Translations under genes and position numbers: made by a program
Assembly (NCBI RefSeq): GCF_036826855.1
Contig: NZ_CP104578.1
Coordinates: forward strand, 5,987,501 to 6,051,500
From: Streptomyces sp. SJL17-4
GTDB taxonomy: Bacteria > Actinomycetota > Actinomycetes > Streptomycetales > Streptomycetaceae
Direction of reading: 5' to 3'
Length of the DNA stretch: 64,000 nt
Notes under the pieces: model-generated
Told to the model about the DNA's origin: nothing
Database searches by the model: none
The model's input: the letters and a program-made list of their open reading frames with translations, nothing else
Part shown: one piece after another, positions 25,896 through 33,302 of the stretch
Numbering within the stretch: position 1 is the first letter of the stretch
Layout of the letters: every line of letters starts with the position of its first letter

Positions 25896-26702
25896 ATGAA
25901 CAGCGAAGAGCCACGCCAGGGCTGGCCCGCACCTCCGGGCCACCCGCCGGCCGGTCCGCCGGCGAACGGTGGGCACGACGGGTACGGAGGCGGGTACGGC
26001 GGCGGCTACGGCACCCAGGCGCCGATCGTCGTGGCGCGTACGTCCTCGCACCGAGGTGCCTGGATCGGCGCGGGAGCCACACTGGTGGCCGCGGTCATCG
26101 GCGTCGTCGGTACGTACCTGGTGAGCAGCAACAAGAACGAGAACCCCGCGCCGCCCACGGCGCAGGCCCCGGCCACGGCCCCGGCCACTCCCTCCGGGGC
26201 GGAGACCCGGGGCGGCGACGACGCCCCCGCGGACGCCTCGCAGAGCCAGGAGTCCACCCCCGGCCCGGAGACCTCGGCGCCCCCGGCGACCGAGGCACCC
26301 TCGACCCCGCCCGCGAAGCCGGCCGGCACGGAAGAGTGGAAGGGAGCCCTGGTGATCACGTACACGGATGACAAGGACCTCGACTCGGTGCCGCCCGCGG
26401 AGTCCGAGATCGGCAGGGAGAACGACTTCTCCGTCTACCCGTTCGGCGGCCACATGCTGCGCCCCGAGTCGGGCGCCAAGGCCCTGGTGTGGAAGGACAC
26501 GACGAACAGGACGCCCTCGTACGCGGACTGCGCGCGGGACATCGACACCCTGGGCACCGAGTCGGAGATGGAGCTGAAGACCGGCCTGGTCCTCTGCGCG
26601 AGCACGAACGACGGCCGCCTCGCCCGCCTGACCGTCAAGGAACTGGCCGGCCTCGCCTCCGACACGCGCGCCGTCTTCGACGTCGTCGTCTGGAGCCGCT
26701 GA
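25896..26702 (+). CDS. Hypothetical membrane-anchored protein with a Pro/Ala/Thr stalk
   Basis: 268 residues. A cytosolic GYGGGYGGGYG segment leads to one transmembrane helix (GAWIGAGATLVAAVIGVVGTYLVSS, about 55-78), a stalk rich in PATAPATPSG and ESTPGPETSAPPA, and a globular C-terminal part about 150-268 (EEWKGALVITYTDDKDLDSVPP, SYADCARDIDTLGTESEMELKTGLVLCASTNDGRLARLTV). Two cysteines could form a disulphide. The globular part resembles domains found in other Streptomyces surface proteins; no function assigned. ATG 25896 follows gggggat. Confidence 0.8.
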   Translation: MNSEEPRQGWPAPPGHPPAGPPANGGHDGYGGGYGGGYGTQAPIVVARTSSHRGAWIGAGATLVAAVIGVVGTYLVSSNKNENPAPPTAQAPATAPATPSGAETRGGDDAPADASQSQESTPGPETSAPPATEAPSTPPAKPAGTEEWKGALVITYTDDKDLDSVPPAESEIGRENDFSVYPFGGHMLRPESGAKALVWKDTTNRTPSYADCARDIDTLGTESEMELKTGLVLCASTNDGRLARLTVKELAGLASDTRAVFDVVVWSR

Positions 26703-26726
26703 CCGGAATCCCCGTGGCCCCGGGCC

Positions 26727-26781
26727 GGATCGGCCCCGGGGTGGATCGGCCCCCGGGGCGGACCGGCCCCGGGGCGGATCG
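26727..26781. repeat. Imperfect tandem ggatcggccccggggc repeats
   Basis: Three to four degenerate copies of a roughly 16-19 base unit sit between two convergent genes. They could fold as stacked hairpins and act as a bidirectional terminator. Confidence 0.7.
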
Positions 26782-26782
26782 G

Positions 26783-27268
26783 TCAGAGGTCCTTGCCGTA
26801 CCAGATGTCCATGTACGGGCCCGTGCAGTACGCCGGGATCTCCCCGTACCCGTGCCGGGTGTACAGGGCACGCGCCTCGACCAGGTCGAGGCGCGTGTTC
26901 AGGACCATCCGGCGGGCGCCGAGCTCGCGTGCCGTGTCCTCCAGGTCCCCCAGGAGCGTGCTCGCCCCGCCCAGGCCGCGGAAGGCGTGACGCAGGAAGA
27001 CGCGGGTCAGTTCGGCGCGGTCCCCGTCGAGGAGGAGCACCCCGCCGCAGGCGGCGGGCTTGCCCTCGTACCGCCCGACCAGGAACTGCCCGGTCGGCGG
27101 GGTGAGCAGCTCGACCCCGTCGTTGGTCAGCCCCTCGTCGATCTCCGCCGCCGTCGCGGGCCGCTTCCAGTAGCGGCTCGCGACATCGCCGTAGTAGTCG
27201 CGGCGCAGGGCGGTGGCGTCCGGGGTGTCGACGCGTTCGGGGGAGAAGGTCCAGGTCATGCGCGCCAT
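26783..27268 (-). CDS. GNAT family N-acetyltransferase
   Basis: 161 residues counting from MARMTW. The acetyl-CoA loop is RVFLRHAFRGLGGASTLLGDLEDTARELG and the C-terminal strand region is MVLNTRLDLVEARALYTRHGYGEIPAY, both typical GNAT. Substrate unknown. Start alternatives are ATG 27268 and ATG 27259 (MTWTFSPE); neither has a good ribosome binding site. Confidence 0.9.
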   Translation of the reverse strand: MARMTWTFSPERVDTPDATALRRDYYGDVASRYWKRPATAAEIDEGLTNDGVELLTPPTGQFLVGRYEGKPAACGGVLLLDGDRAELTRVFLRHAFRGLGGASTLLGDLEDTARELGARRMVLNTRLDLVEARALYTRHGYGEIPAYCTGPYMDIWYGKDL

Positions 27269-27326
27269 TGTGCGGCGCGCACGGCCCGGGGCGCAGCTCG
27301 GTTTCTCCGGGTGCGCGGCCGGAGGG

Positions 27327-27665
27327 TCAGCTCTTCGGCGACGCCTGCTGGACGACCTCGAAGGACCAGAGGGTGGAGCCGGACGCGGCAGGCTTGGGCC
27401 GCTCGCCACCCTCGGCACCGCCCGCGCCGCCGCCCCCGTGCGCGGCCTTCATGGAACCGTTCATCCAGGCCTGGAAGTCTTCCTCGCTGCGCCAGCGCGT
27501 GTACACCAGGTACTGGTCGGTGCCCTCGACGGGGCGCAGCAGCTCGAACCACTCGAAACCGTCGGACCCCTCGACGGCCCCGGCCCGGGAGGCGAACCGC
27601 TGCTCCAGAACCTCACGCTGCTCGGCCGGCACGGTCAGGACGTTGATCTTTACCACACTAGGCAC
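27327..27665 (-). CDS. Antibiotic biosynthesis monooxygenase (ABM) domain protein, target of prophage insertion
   Basis: 112 residues, a ferredoxin-like dimeric alpha/beta-barrel heme- or quinone-monooxygenase-type fold: VVKINVLTVPAEQREVLEQRFASRAGAVEGSDGFEWFELLRPVEGTDQYLVYTRWRSEEDFQAW. It ends in TLWSFEVVQQASPKS, usual for Streptomyces members. The first seven codons now come from the inserted element: GTG 27665 with GAGAGGTG upstream lies inside the integrase gene start. The original start (ATG AGC ATC GTG...) is displaced to 34738. The reading frame survives the insertion. Confidence 0.88.
   Translation of the reverse strand: MPSVVKINVLTVPAEQREVLEQRFASRAGAVEGSDGFEWFELLRPVEGTDQYLVYTRWRSEEDFQAWMNGSMKAAHGGGGAGGAEGGERPKPAASGSTLWSFEVVQQASPKS
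27641..27653. other. Attachment site junction at the integrase end
   Basis: cgttgatctt followed by t-ac; the identical decamer recurs at 34717 followed by c-ac. Host ABM sequence lies to the left and element sequence to the right, 13 bases before the integrase ATG. It lies where a serine integrase att site is expected. Confidence 0.8.
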
Positions 27666-29414
27666 ATGACACCTCTCAGGAAGCACAGGCCGGGCGCTGC
27701 GCCGAGCCTTGATCACGTACGTGCAGTCTCGTACATCCGCCAGTCAAAGCGGCGTGAGGACGACTCGCAGGCGTCGCCCGTGGCGCAGCGCGAACGGTGC
27801 GCCTCGCTGATCGCGTCGAAGGGGTGGAGCGACGCGGGCCACTTCGAGGACGTGGGCAAGTCGGGATGGGATCCGAGCATCCACCGCCCCGGCTTCGAAG
27901 AGATGATGACGGCCGTCCGTGGCGGGCACGTGGACGCCGTGGTCGTCTTCTCGCTGTCCCGCCTGACCCGTCGTGGCGCGCTGGAAGCCATGCGGATCAT
28001 CGAGGAACTGGAGACGCACGGCGTCCGGCTGGTGAGCGTCGAAGAGCCGTACCTAGACACGTCCACTCCGGTCGGGGTCGGCATCCTCGCCATCATCGCG
28101 GGTCTGGCGCAGCAGGAGTCCGACATGAAGTCGGCCTATGTCTCCGCCACGAAGGACACGCTTCGGCGGGCCGGTAGCCATGTCTCCGGCGTTGCCCCCT
28201 ACGGCTTCACGGCGGAGAGGGCGACCAGCGGCAAGCTGTCCGTCGTACGACTCGTCCCGGACCCCGTGGAAGCCCCGCACGTCCGTGACATGGCCAAGTG
28301 GGCAACAGAGGGAGTCTCCGCCTCGCAGATCGCCAAGCGGCTCAATGAGGACGGCGTGCCGACGAAGGCGGAGTCCCTGGGAGAGTCGGGGGCCAAGCGC
28401 CTCGCCTCGCGCCGTGCGCGCGGAGTTTCGGAAGCGGTGGAGCGCCCCGCATGGGTGTCGTCGACAGTCCTGCGCATCCTGCGGGACCCGCGCCTTGCGG
28501 GGTACGCAATCGAGTGGCAGGGACGGGTACAGGCGACCAAGGACGCCGACGGCAACCCCGTCCCCGGCAAGACGGGGAAGCGCGTCATCCTGCGTGACGA
28601 CGAAGGGCAGCCCGTCCAGTCGCACGAAGGGCTGATCCCCACGGATGAGTGGTGGAAGCTCCAGGACGTGCTGGACGGCCGGACGCAGGTGGTCGTACGT
28701 GCGGGCCGACGCGTCCCGACTCTGCTGGCCGGACACGGACTGCTGTTCTGCGACGTCTGTGGCTCCGTGATGGTGACCGACCGGCGGGCCGGGAAGCTCT
28801 ACTACAAGTGCAACCGGGCCGGGGGAGTAGTCCCGGGCCACGGTGGTCTCGTCATTGGCCAGGATGCGGCGGACAGCGAGACGGCGGGGCGCGTGTGGGC
28901 CCGTCTCAAGGCGATGGACCCTGACGACTCGGAAGACCTCGAATGGCTGGCCGAGGCATCACGACGCTTCGCCCGCCAACAGGACACGTCCCAGCGAGAC
29001 GCGGAACGCGCGGCGGTACGAGCTGAGTTGGAGCACGTACGGGAGTCCCGCCGCATCCTCCACGTGGACCGGCTGGCCGGCGTCTACGGTGACGAGACCG
29101 GTGCGCAGATGTTCAGGGAGTCCATGGCGCGGTTGGCTGCTCACGAGGAGCGGACCGCCGAACGGTTGGCGGAACTGGAGGCGACCGGCAACCGAAGCAT
29201 CCGGATCCCCAACGAGTGGACGAGCGTGAACGGAGAACCCATCGGAGAGGGTTCGACATGGGCGGCATGGGACCTGGAGAAGAAGCGGGAGTTCCTGGCG
29301 CTCTTCATCGACTCCGTGAGGATCGCCAAGTCCGTCGGCAGGGGCCGGAACGCGAACACGAGGGACCGGGTGATCGTGCGATGGGCTGCGGCGCCTGATG
29401 CTGCGGGTGCCTGA
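27666..29414 (+). CDS. Large serine recombinase (phage integrase)
   Basis: 582 residues. The resolvase N-terminal domain has the nucleophile motif Y23-I-R25-Q-S27, then VGKSGWDPSIHRPGFEEMM, VVVFSLSRLTRRGALEAM and LDTSTPVGVGILAIIAGLAQQESDMKS. The recombinase domain includes WVSSTVLRILRDPRLAGYAIEW. A zinc-ribbon block (LLFCDVCGSVMV...YYKCNRAGG...GHGGL) is followed by a coiled coil (residues ~420-500). The pattern is close to Streptomyces phage integrases of the phiBT1 class. It appears intact, so element excision is possible if a directionality factor exists. ATG 27666 abuts head to head the GTG start of the ABM gene. Confidence 0.96.
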   Translation: MTPLRKHRPGAAPSLDHVRAVSYIRQSKRREDDSQASPVAQRERCASLIASKGWSDAGHFEDVGKSGWDPSIHRPGFEEMMTAVRGGHVDAVVVFSLSRLTRRGALEAMRIIEELETHGVRLVSVEEPYLDTSTPVGVGILAIIAGLAQQESDMKSAYVSATKDTLRRAGSHVSGVAPYGFTAERATSGKLSVVRLVPDPVEAPHVRDMAKWATEGVSASQIAKRLNEDGVPTKAESLGESGAKRLASRRARGVSEAVERPAWVSSTVLRILRDPRLAGYAIEWQGRVQATKDADGNPVPGKTGKRVILRDDEGQPVQSHEGLIPTDEWWKLQDVLDGRTQVVVRAGRRVPTLLAGHGLLFCDVCGSVMVTDRRAGKLYYKCNRAGGVVPGHGGLVIGQDAADSETAGRVWARLKAMDPDDSEDLEWLAEASRRFARQQDTSQRDAERAAVRAELEHVRESRRILHVDRLAGVYGDETGAQMFRESMARLAAHEERTAERLAELEATGNRSIRIPNEWTSVNGEPIGEGSTWAAWDLEKKREFLALFIDSVRIAKSVGRGRNANTRDRVIVRWAAAPDAAGA

Positions 29415-29505
29415 GCCGCCTGAGAGGTCTACACGGTCCGCCGCTAGGAAAGCGGGTGGCGGGCCGTATGGCGTTCCTGAGCCTCGCCGGTTTACGGGTC
29501 GCCCC

Positions 29506-29548
29506 AGCCAAGCCCCGGTAGTCCCTGGCGGACCGCCGGGGCTTGGCT
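29506..29548 (+). terminator. Terminator after the integrase gene
   Basis: agccaagccccgg / ccggggcttggct, a 13-bp perfect stem with a 17-base loop, 92 bases after the stop. Confidence 0.8.
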
Positions 29549-29572
29549 GTGTCCGTAGCGGGGCCGACCAGC

Positions 29573-29682
29573 GGGCGGAGCCATGACGGTATGACGATTC
29601 AGAGTCTTTTTCGTATGCACAAGAAAAAAATAAGGAGAAAACCAAACCGTCCGTCGAAACGCCATCCCGTCATGCTCCGCCC
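29573..29682. repeat. Imperfect 20-base inverted repeat flanking an AT-rich core
   Basis: The left arm 29573-29592 (gggcggagccatgacggtat) and right arm 29663-29682 are near-exact inverses (gggcggagc-atgacgggat on the other strand). Between them lie about 70 bases that are strikingly A-rich (agaaaaaaataaggagaaaa). Nothing coding is recognised. It may be a regulatory region, an attachment remnant or a small inserted element. Confidence 0.7.
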
Positions 29683-29749
29683 TCGGGAATCCGGTGGTCC
29701 CCACATCGCAGTGAGGGACCGAGCGGCACGGCTCGCGGCCGGACAGAAG

Positions 29750-30040
29750 TTAGTTGATCCAGACACTTTCACCAGAGTCCGAGACAGCCGTTTCACCGGG
29801 ATGTACGTCAGCGTCGATCTCGCCCGTGCAGTCCCGGCCACTGAAGACGTAGGCGATGTCTCCTGTGTGGTTGATGATCGTCGCGGGAGTCTCAGCGGTG
29901 TTGTAGCACCCGCTCGGATCGATGTATCCGAACCCGTCGATGACAAGGACACCGCTCGTTCCGTGGGCCGAGCTCGGCACCATCAGGGCGAGGGTGGCTG
30001 CAACGGCGAGTACGCCGAGGGCCCGAATCCTGCGACTCAT
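29750..30040 (-). CDS. Small secreted protein of the prophage
   Basis: 96 residues. Signal peptide MSRRIRALGVLAVAATLALMVPSSAHG, mature GTSGVLVIDGFGYIDPSGCYNTAETPATIINHTGDIAYVFSGRDCTGEIDADVHPGETAVSDSGESVWIN. Two cysteines probably pair. The repeated strand-turn pattern is suggestive of a beta/gamma-crystallin or small inhibitor-like fold, but I do not recognise a family. ATG 30040 has GGAAGGTG upstream. As prophage cargo it could be a secreted fitness factor. Confidence 0.75.
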   Translation of the reverse strand: MSRRIRALGVLAVAATLALMVPSSAHGTSGVLVIDGFGYIDPSGCYNTAETPATIINHTGDIAYVFSGRDCTGEIDADVHPGETAVSDSGESVWIN

Positions 30041-30148
30041 TATGAGCACCTTCCGATCGTCGCTCGGGGGGACGCAACTCCGGTCCCTCCCGCTGTAACG
30101 AACGAATGATCCAGAGGGAACGCACTCGACCCGCTGACACGCACGACT

Positions 30149-30222
30149 ACCAGCCCAGCCCAATCGGCAGAGGCACACGGCCTAGACCCGTGGTGTTCCC
30201 GGTTCGAGTCCGGGGGCGGGCA
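30149..30222 (+). tRNA. Degenerate tRNA-like fold (class I, loop CCTAGAC)
   Basis: The T arm cccgg-ttcgagt-ccggg and anticodon arm cacgg-cctagac-ccgtg are perfect. The D arm gcc...ggc contains the gg of the D loop. The acceptor (accagcc with ggcgggc) has two mismatches, and U8 and U33 are replaced by C. The central triplet is TAG (would read CUA Leu), but the variable loop is short, unlike bacterial tRNA-Leu. It is probably a decaying phage tRNA. Confidence 0.45.
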
Positions 30223-30264
30223 CGCAGAAACCGACGACCAGGCCGACGACATCGAGGGGGCGCC

Positions 30265-30603
30265 ATGCGCTGTATCGACTGCACGGAGCCGGCGACCCAT
30301 CGGGGCCGCTGCAAGATCCACCACGGGGCGTACGAGAACCGCCCGACCGTCCGCACACGGCGAGCACGGAGCCGACCACGAACGGCCCGGAACGATGCTG
30401 CTGCACGGCTCCGCCGGACTATCGAGCGGAAGGGGCACGCGTGGTGTGACTGGTGCCTGAATCACTTCCCCACGGCTGACGTGGACGTGGACCACGTGCG
30501 GCCCCTCTCGATGGGAGGGACCGACACGGACGGCAACGTTCAAGTGCTGTGCCGGGGGTGTCACCAGCTCAAGACGAGCACAGAGTTCGGGCGCGCCACA
30601 TGA
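30265..30603 (+). CDS. Phage HNH endonuclease
   Basis: 112 residues: CIDCTEPATHRGRCKIHH (zinc knuckle), then CDWCLNHFPTADVDVDHVRPLSMGGTDTDGNVQVLCRGCHQLKTS, a complete HNH site with DHV, N and H. HNH proteins of this kind sit beside the terminase genes in actinophages and assist DNA packaging. ATG 30265 follows gaggggg. Apparently intact, unlike the other HNH gene of this element. Confidence 0.92.
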   Translation: MRCIDCTEPATHRGRCKIHHGAYENRPTVRTRRARSRPRTARNDAAARLRRTIERKGHAWCDWCLNHFPTADVDVDHVRPLSMGGTDTDGNVQVLCRGCHQLKTSTEFGRAT

Positions 30604-30654
30604 TGCTGCTCCGGGCGATGGATGTCGCACCCGAGGCGGGCATTTCGCGTGGCG

Positions 30655-30783
30655 TTAGCCGCAGCCACCGCCGCACTGACAAGGTCCGCCGCTCTGGCAG
30701 CCGCAGCTACATCCCGGACCGCACTGACAGTCGGCGATCGGCCTGCAGATGTCCGGTGTCGTCAACTCCGTCTGAATCACCAC
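30655..30783 (-). CDS. Cysteine-rich 42-residue peptide (metallothionein-like)
   Basis: GTG 30783 with a clean AAGGAG 6 bases upstream opens a 42-residue frame, VVIQTELTTPDICRPIADC then QCGPGCSCGCQSGGPCQCGG and CG. Nine cysteines (13, 19, 21, 25, 27, 29, 35, 37, 41), mostly as CxC and CxxxC, with no aromatic residues after the N-terminus, look like a metal-binding knot. It lies downstream of the small membrane-protein gene on the same strand. It is too short for most gene callers. Metal binding is inference; the reading frame with its ribosome binding site is direct. Confidence 0.75.
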   Translation of the reverse strand: MVIQTELTTPDICRPIADCQCGPGCSCGCQSGGPCQCGGGCG

Positions 30784-30902
30784 GTTGCACTCCTTCTGTC
30801 AGGGGCCAGGAAACCGGTTCCGGGGACCTCGGTAGGCACTCCGGGGTCATGACAGGCCAACGACATCAACCCGTTCGCGTCACGCCTAGCCGAGCGGGGG
30901 CG

Positions 30903-31055
30903 CTACCGCTGTGCCCACCACGTCCCCGCTGCCCCGCCGGCGGTGGTGATCAGGGCGACGAGCCATCCGGGGACGCGCTGAACGGTCAGGTGCAGTCCGC
31001 CGAGACGGAGTTCGAAGCGTGGTGGCGGGTTGGTCTGGCCTTTGCTGATGGACAC
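30903..31055 (-). CDS. Small single-helix membrane protein
   Basis: 50 residues: MSISKGQTNPPPRFELRLGGLHLTVQRVPGWLVALITTAGGAAGTWWAQR. An amphipathic beta-like start precedes one C-terminal transmembrane helix. GTG 31055 has a perfect AGGAGGA four bases upstream. Similar short proteins ending in one helix and a basic residue are common beside XRE cassettes and in Streptomyces mobile DNA; function unknown. Any longer reading of this frame upstream has no supporting start. Confidence 0.8.
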   Translation of the reverse strand: MSISKGQTNPPPRFELRLGGLHLTVQRVPGWLVALITTAGGAAGTWWAQR

Positions 31056-31099
31056 GATTCCTCCTGTAGGTCTTCCGCTAACTGACACCCGGTCGCAAG

Positions 31100-31139
31100 T
31101 GGCGCACCATGGCGCGCACCCTGGCGAAGCCTGGCGAAT
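31100..31139. promoter_or_regulatory. Helically phased tggcg repeats (operator-like)
   Basis: tggcg occurs at 31100, 31110, 31122 and 31132, spaced 10-12 bases on one face of the helix, including a 9/10-base tandem cctggcgaag-cctggcgaat. It sits between the divergent starts at 31055 and 31195, so it may bind the element's repressor. Confidence 0.5.
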
Positions 31140-31194
31140 AGAGGAACAAACCTGGATATACCTGCCGAAATGAACTTGCTGGAGGTGATCCCCT

Positions 31195-31591
31195 GTGCCC
31201 CGACGATCCCGCCCCCCGTGTTCGGTACCCGGGTGCCCCCGAGCTGACTGCTCGTGGTGGCCGATGTGCCGAGCATCAGCGCGAGGCTGAGCGGCTGCGT
31301 GGTTCCTCGACTGAGCGGGGCTACAGCACGCGGTGGCAGCGCGTCCGACGCGCGTTCCTCTACCGGCATCCGTGGTGTCTGCTGTGCGGACGTACGGCCA
31401 CGGTCGCGGACCACTTCCCCGAGTCGCGCCGCTCGCTGGTCGCACGTGGCGTGACCGATCCGGACGCGTTCTCTCGTCTGCGTCCGCTGTGCTCGACGTG
31501 TCACAACCGCGAGACCGCGAAGCATCAGCCCGGCGGATTCGCTGCGGAGCGCAGGTCTCACCGTGAGGCGACCGAGCGTCCGCCGTTCTGA
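31195..31591 (+). pseudogene. Phage HNH endonuclease, frameshifted near its N-terminus
   Basis: GTG 31195 stands behind an ideal ggaggtgatc and opens MPRRSRPPCSVPGCP, the usual zinc-knuckle start of packaging-associated HNH proteins. A C5 run at 31236-31240 then shifts frame. The rest reads ELTARGGRCAEHQREAERLRGSSTERGYSTRWQRVRRAFLYRHPWCLLCGRTATVADHFPESRRS...LRPLCSTCHNRETAKHQPGGF in the next frame, with stop at 31589. One extra C explains all. Either a mutation or a homopolymer sequencing error; in the former case the gene is dead. Confidence 0.85.
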
Positions 31592-31703
31592 CCAGGGGGG
31601 AACTCCCCTCCCTCCCGCCAAAAGATCGGCAGGGAGGCAAAAAACTCGCATGGCTCATTTGAGCGTTTCTATGGAGAGTCATGTGCTGATCAATTAGCCA
31701 CCT

Positions 31704-32356
31704 ATGGAAGGACTTTCCTTGACTCTCACTCTTGCCGAATCGGCAAAGATACCCTTGACCAGCTTCAGCGCGGCGTCATCGAGACGTTTGTTCAGGAGTC
31801 GCCGATTCTCGACCGGCTTCCCCTTGTGCAGGTGGAGGGAAGCGCGTTCAAGTGCAACGAGGAGTCCTGCCTTCCCGGCGTGGCCCACGGTCATGACTTC
31901 TTCGATCTGCTCGACACCCTGACGAACCAGGTGCGGGGCACCAACGGCACGAACGGCGCGCTCTACATGAACGCCGCGCTGCGCGCCAAGATCGCATCCG
32001 GCTTCCGTCGCCTCGGTGGCAGTGAGCTGCTGAGCACGGACATCGGTGGAAAGCCCACGGTCATGTGGAACGGCATCCCGCTGCTGGACGCCGGCCAGCG
32101 TCTCGACGGTACGGACGTGCTGCCGCTGACGACCGGGACCGGCGGTGCGGAGACCGGTGACATCTACGCTGTTCGCTTCGGCGCTACCGAGGCGGACGCC
32201 GGTGTCTCCGGACTCACCAACGGTGGCGTTCAGGTCACCGACCTGGGCGAGTCCCACGACAAGCCGGTCTACCGAACCCGCATCGACTTCTACTGTGGCA
32301 TCGCGCTCTTCGGCGGTAAGGCAGCCGCACGCCTCACCGGCGTACTGAACGGCTGA
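31704..32356 (+). pseudogene. Phage major capsid protein remnant (frameshift and internal deletion)
   Basis: It opens MEGLSLTLTLAESAK, then loses one base near 31748 (AAG-GAT restored would read KDTLDQLQRGVIETFVQESPILDRLPLVQVEGSAF). After ...SCLPGVA it jumps straight to HGHDFFDLLDTLTNQVRGTNGTNGALYMNAALRAKI. Family members I know have roughly 90 more residues in between, so the middle is deleted. The C-terminal part, GGVQVTDLGESHDKPVYRTRIDFYCGIALFGGKAAARLTGVLNG, is well kept. Proof that the element derives from a tailed phage; no functional capsid. Confidence 0.88.
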
Positions 32357-32367
32357 TGCCGCCCTAC

Positions 32368-32414
32368 GGCCCCTGTGTCTCTCTCCATGGTCGGAGAGGG
32401 CGCAGGGGCCTTTT
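32368..32414. terminator. Bidirectional terminator between the capsid remnant and XRE gene
   Basis: ggcccctg...caggggcc with inner ctctcc / ggagag stem, then tttt on the plus strand. It lies 12 bases past the capsid stop and 26 from the XRE stop. Confidence 0.85.
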
Positions 32415-32439
32415 GGCGTTTCCGCAGTAAGCCGGACGG

Positions 32440-33288
32440 TCAGCCGAGCGACGACAAGGCGGATGTCACGAGCGAGCGTGCGGCCGCTCCCCGTGCCGCC
32501 CCTTGCGACAGTCGGTCGAAGGCTCGTGCATACAGCTCGACTTGGCTTGGCTGCGTCAGCGTGGACGCGGCGTCCAGAGTGTCCGCGTGCACCCTCGTGT
32601 CGTCAAAGATGGTGAAGGTCGGCATGGGCCACACGGTTCGCTGCGTCGAGAACGGGACGATGCCCACGGCCGCGTTCTGGAGGTCCATGACCGCCAAGAG
32701 GTGACCGAGCTGCGCCGCCATCGTCTCGACGGTGCACAGCCGGTAACGCAGGACCGATTCCTCCAGGACGAACGAGAATCGGTGCGCCGCGTTGTTCAGC
32801 ACCGCATTCCGCCTCATGCGGACCTTGACGGCCTCTGCCACGTCATCCGGTGTTCCACGGAAGTCTGCGATGGACGACAGGAGCGCAGTCGCGTACCCGG
32901 GTGTCTGGAGGAAGCCAGGGATCACGTCGGAGACGTAGACGCGGAAGAGGTGTGTGCGCCGGTAGAGGCTCTCCGTGGATTCCTGCACGTGCCGTAGGCC
33001 GCCTCGCTGGAGGCGTTTCCATTGGATGTGGGCATCCGCGGACTGCCTGTTCGCCGCTATGAGATCCGGCGCCTGGTCGTCGGCTCCACACGCCCGGCAC
33101 CATGCCCGAATGTCGGCGTCGGACGGAGGGGTCTTGGCGTTGCCGATGCGCGACACCTTCGAGTCCGACCAGCGGAGCCTGACGGCCAGCTCCCGCCCGC
33201 TGATTCCGGCGTCCCTGCGTAGCTCGCGTAGCCGGCCCGCGAGTGCTTCACGAGCCTGCTGGACGCTCGATGAGGGGTGTGGGGGCAT
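32440..33288 (-). CDS. XRE family transcriptional regulator with DUF5753 domain
   Basis: 282 residues. The N-terminal helix-turn-helix is ALAGRLRELRRDAGISGRELAVRLRWSDSKVSRIGNAKTPPSDADIRAW. The remainder is the DUF5753 effector-like domain with LFRVYVSDVIPGFLQTPGYATALL and RRNAVLNNAAHRFSFVLEESVLRYRLC. Such regulators are very abundant in Streptomyces and act with small DUF397 or DUF6879 partners. ATG 33288 has GAGGA overlapping the stop of the upstream DUF6879 gene; the genes are 14 bases apart and co-transcribed. Confidence 0.94.
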   Translation of the reverse strand: MPPHPSSSVQQAREALAGRLRELRRDAGISGRELAVRLRWSDSKVSRIGNAKTPPSDADIRAWCRACGADDQAPDLIAANRQSADAHIQWKRLQRGGLRHVQESTESLYRRTHLFRVYVSDVIPGFLQTPGYATALLSSIADFRGTPDDVAEAVKVRMRRNAVLNNAAHRFSFVLEESVLRYRLCTVETMAAQLGHLLAVMDLQNAAVGIVPFSTQRTVWPMPTFTIFDDTRVHADTLDAASTLTQPSQVELYARAFDRLSQGAARGAAARSLVTSALSSLG

Positions 33289-33302
33289 GGAGCTGGCTGT
33301 CC

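Noticed and set aside
29543..30109. Plus-strand frame across the A-rich segment and secreted-protein gene
   Set aside because: It starts inside the integrase terminator and is antisense to a gene with signal peptide and good ribosome binding site.
30149..30222. Amber-suppressor tRNA matching the TAG in the XRE cassette
   Set aside because: With a 5-bp anticodon stem the central triplet is TAG, which reads CUA; CTA would be required, and U33 is missing.
30549..31085. Plus-strand frame of 178 codons
   Set aside because: It lies opposite the Cys-rich peptide and small membrane-protein genes, which have better ribosome binding sites and protein-like composition.
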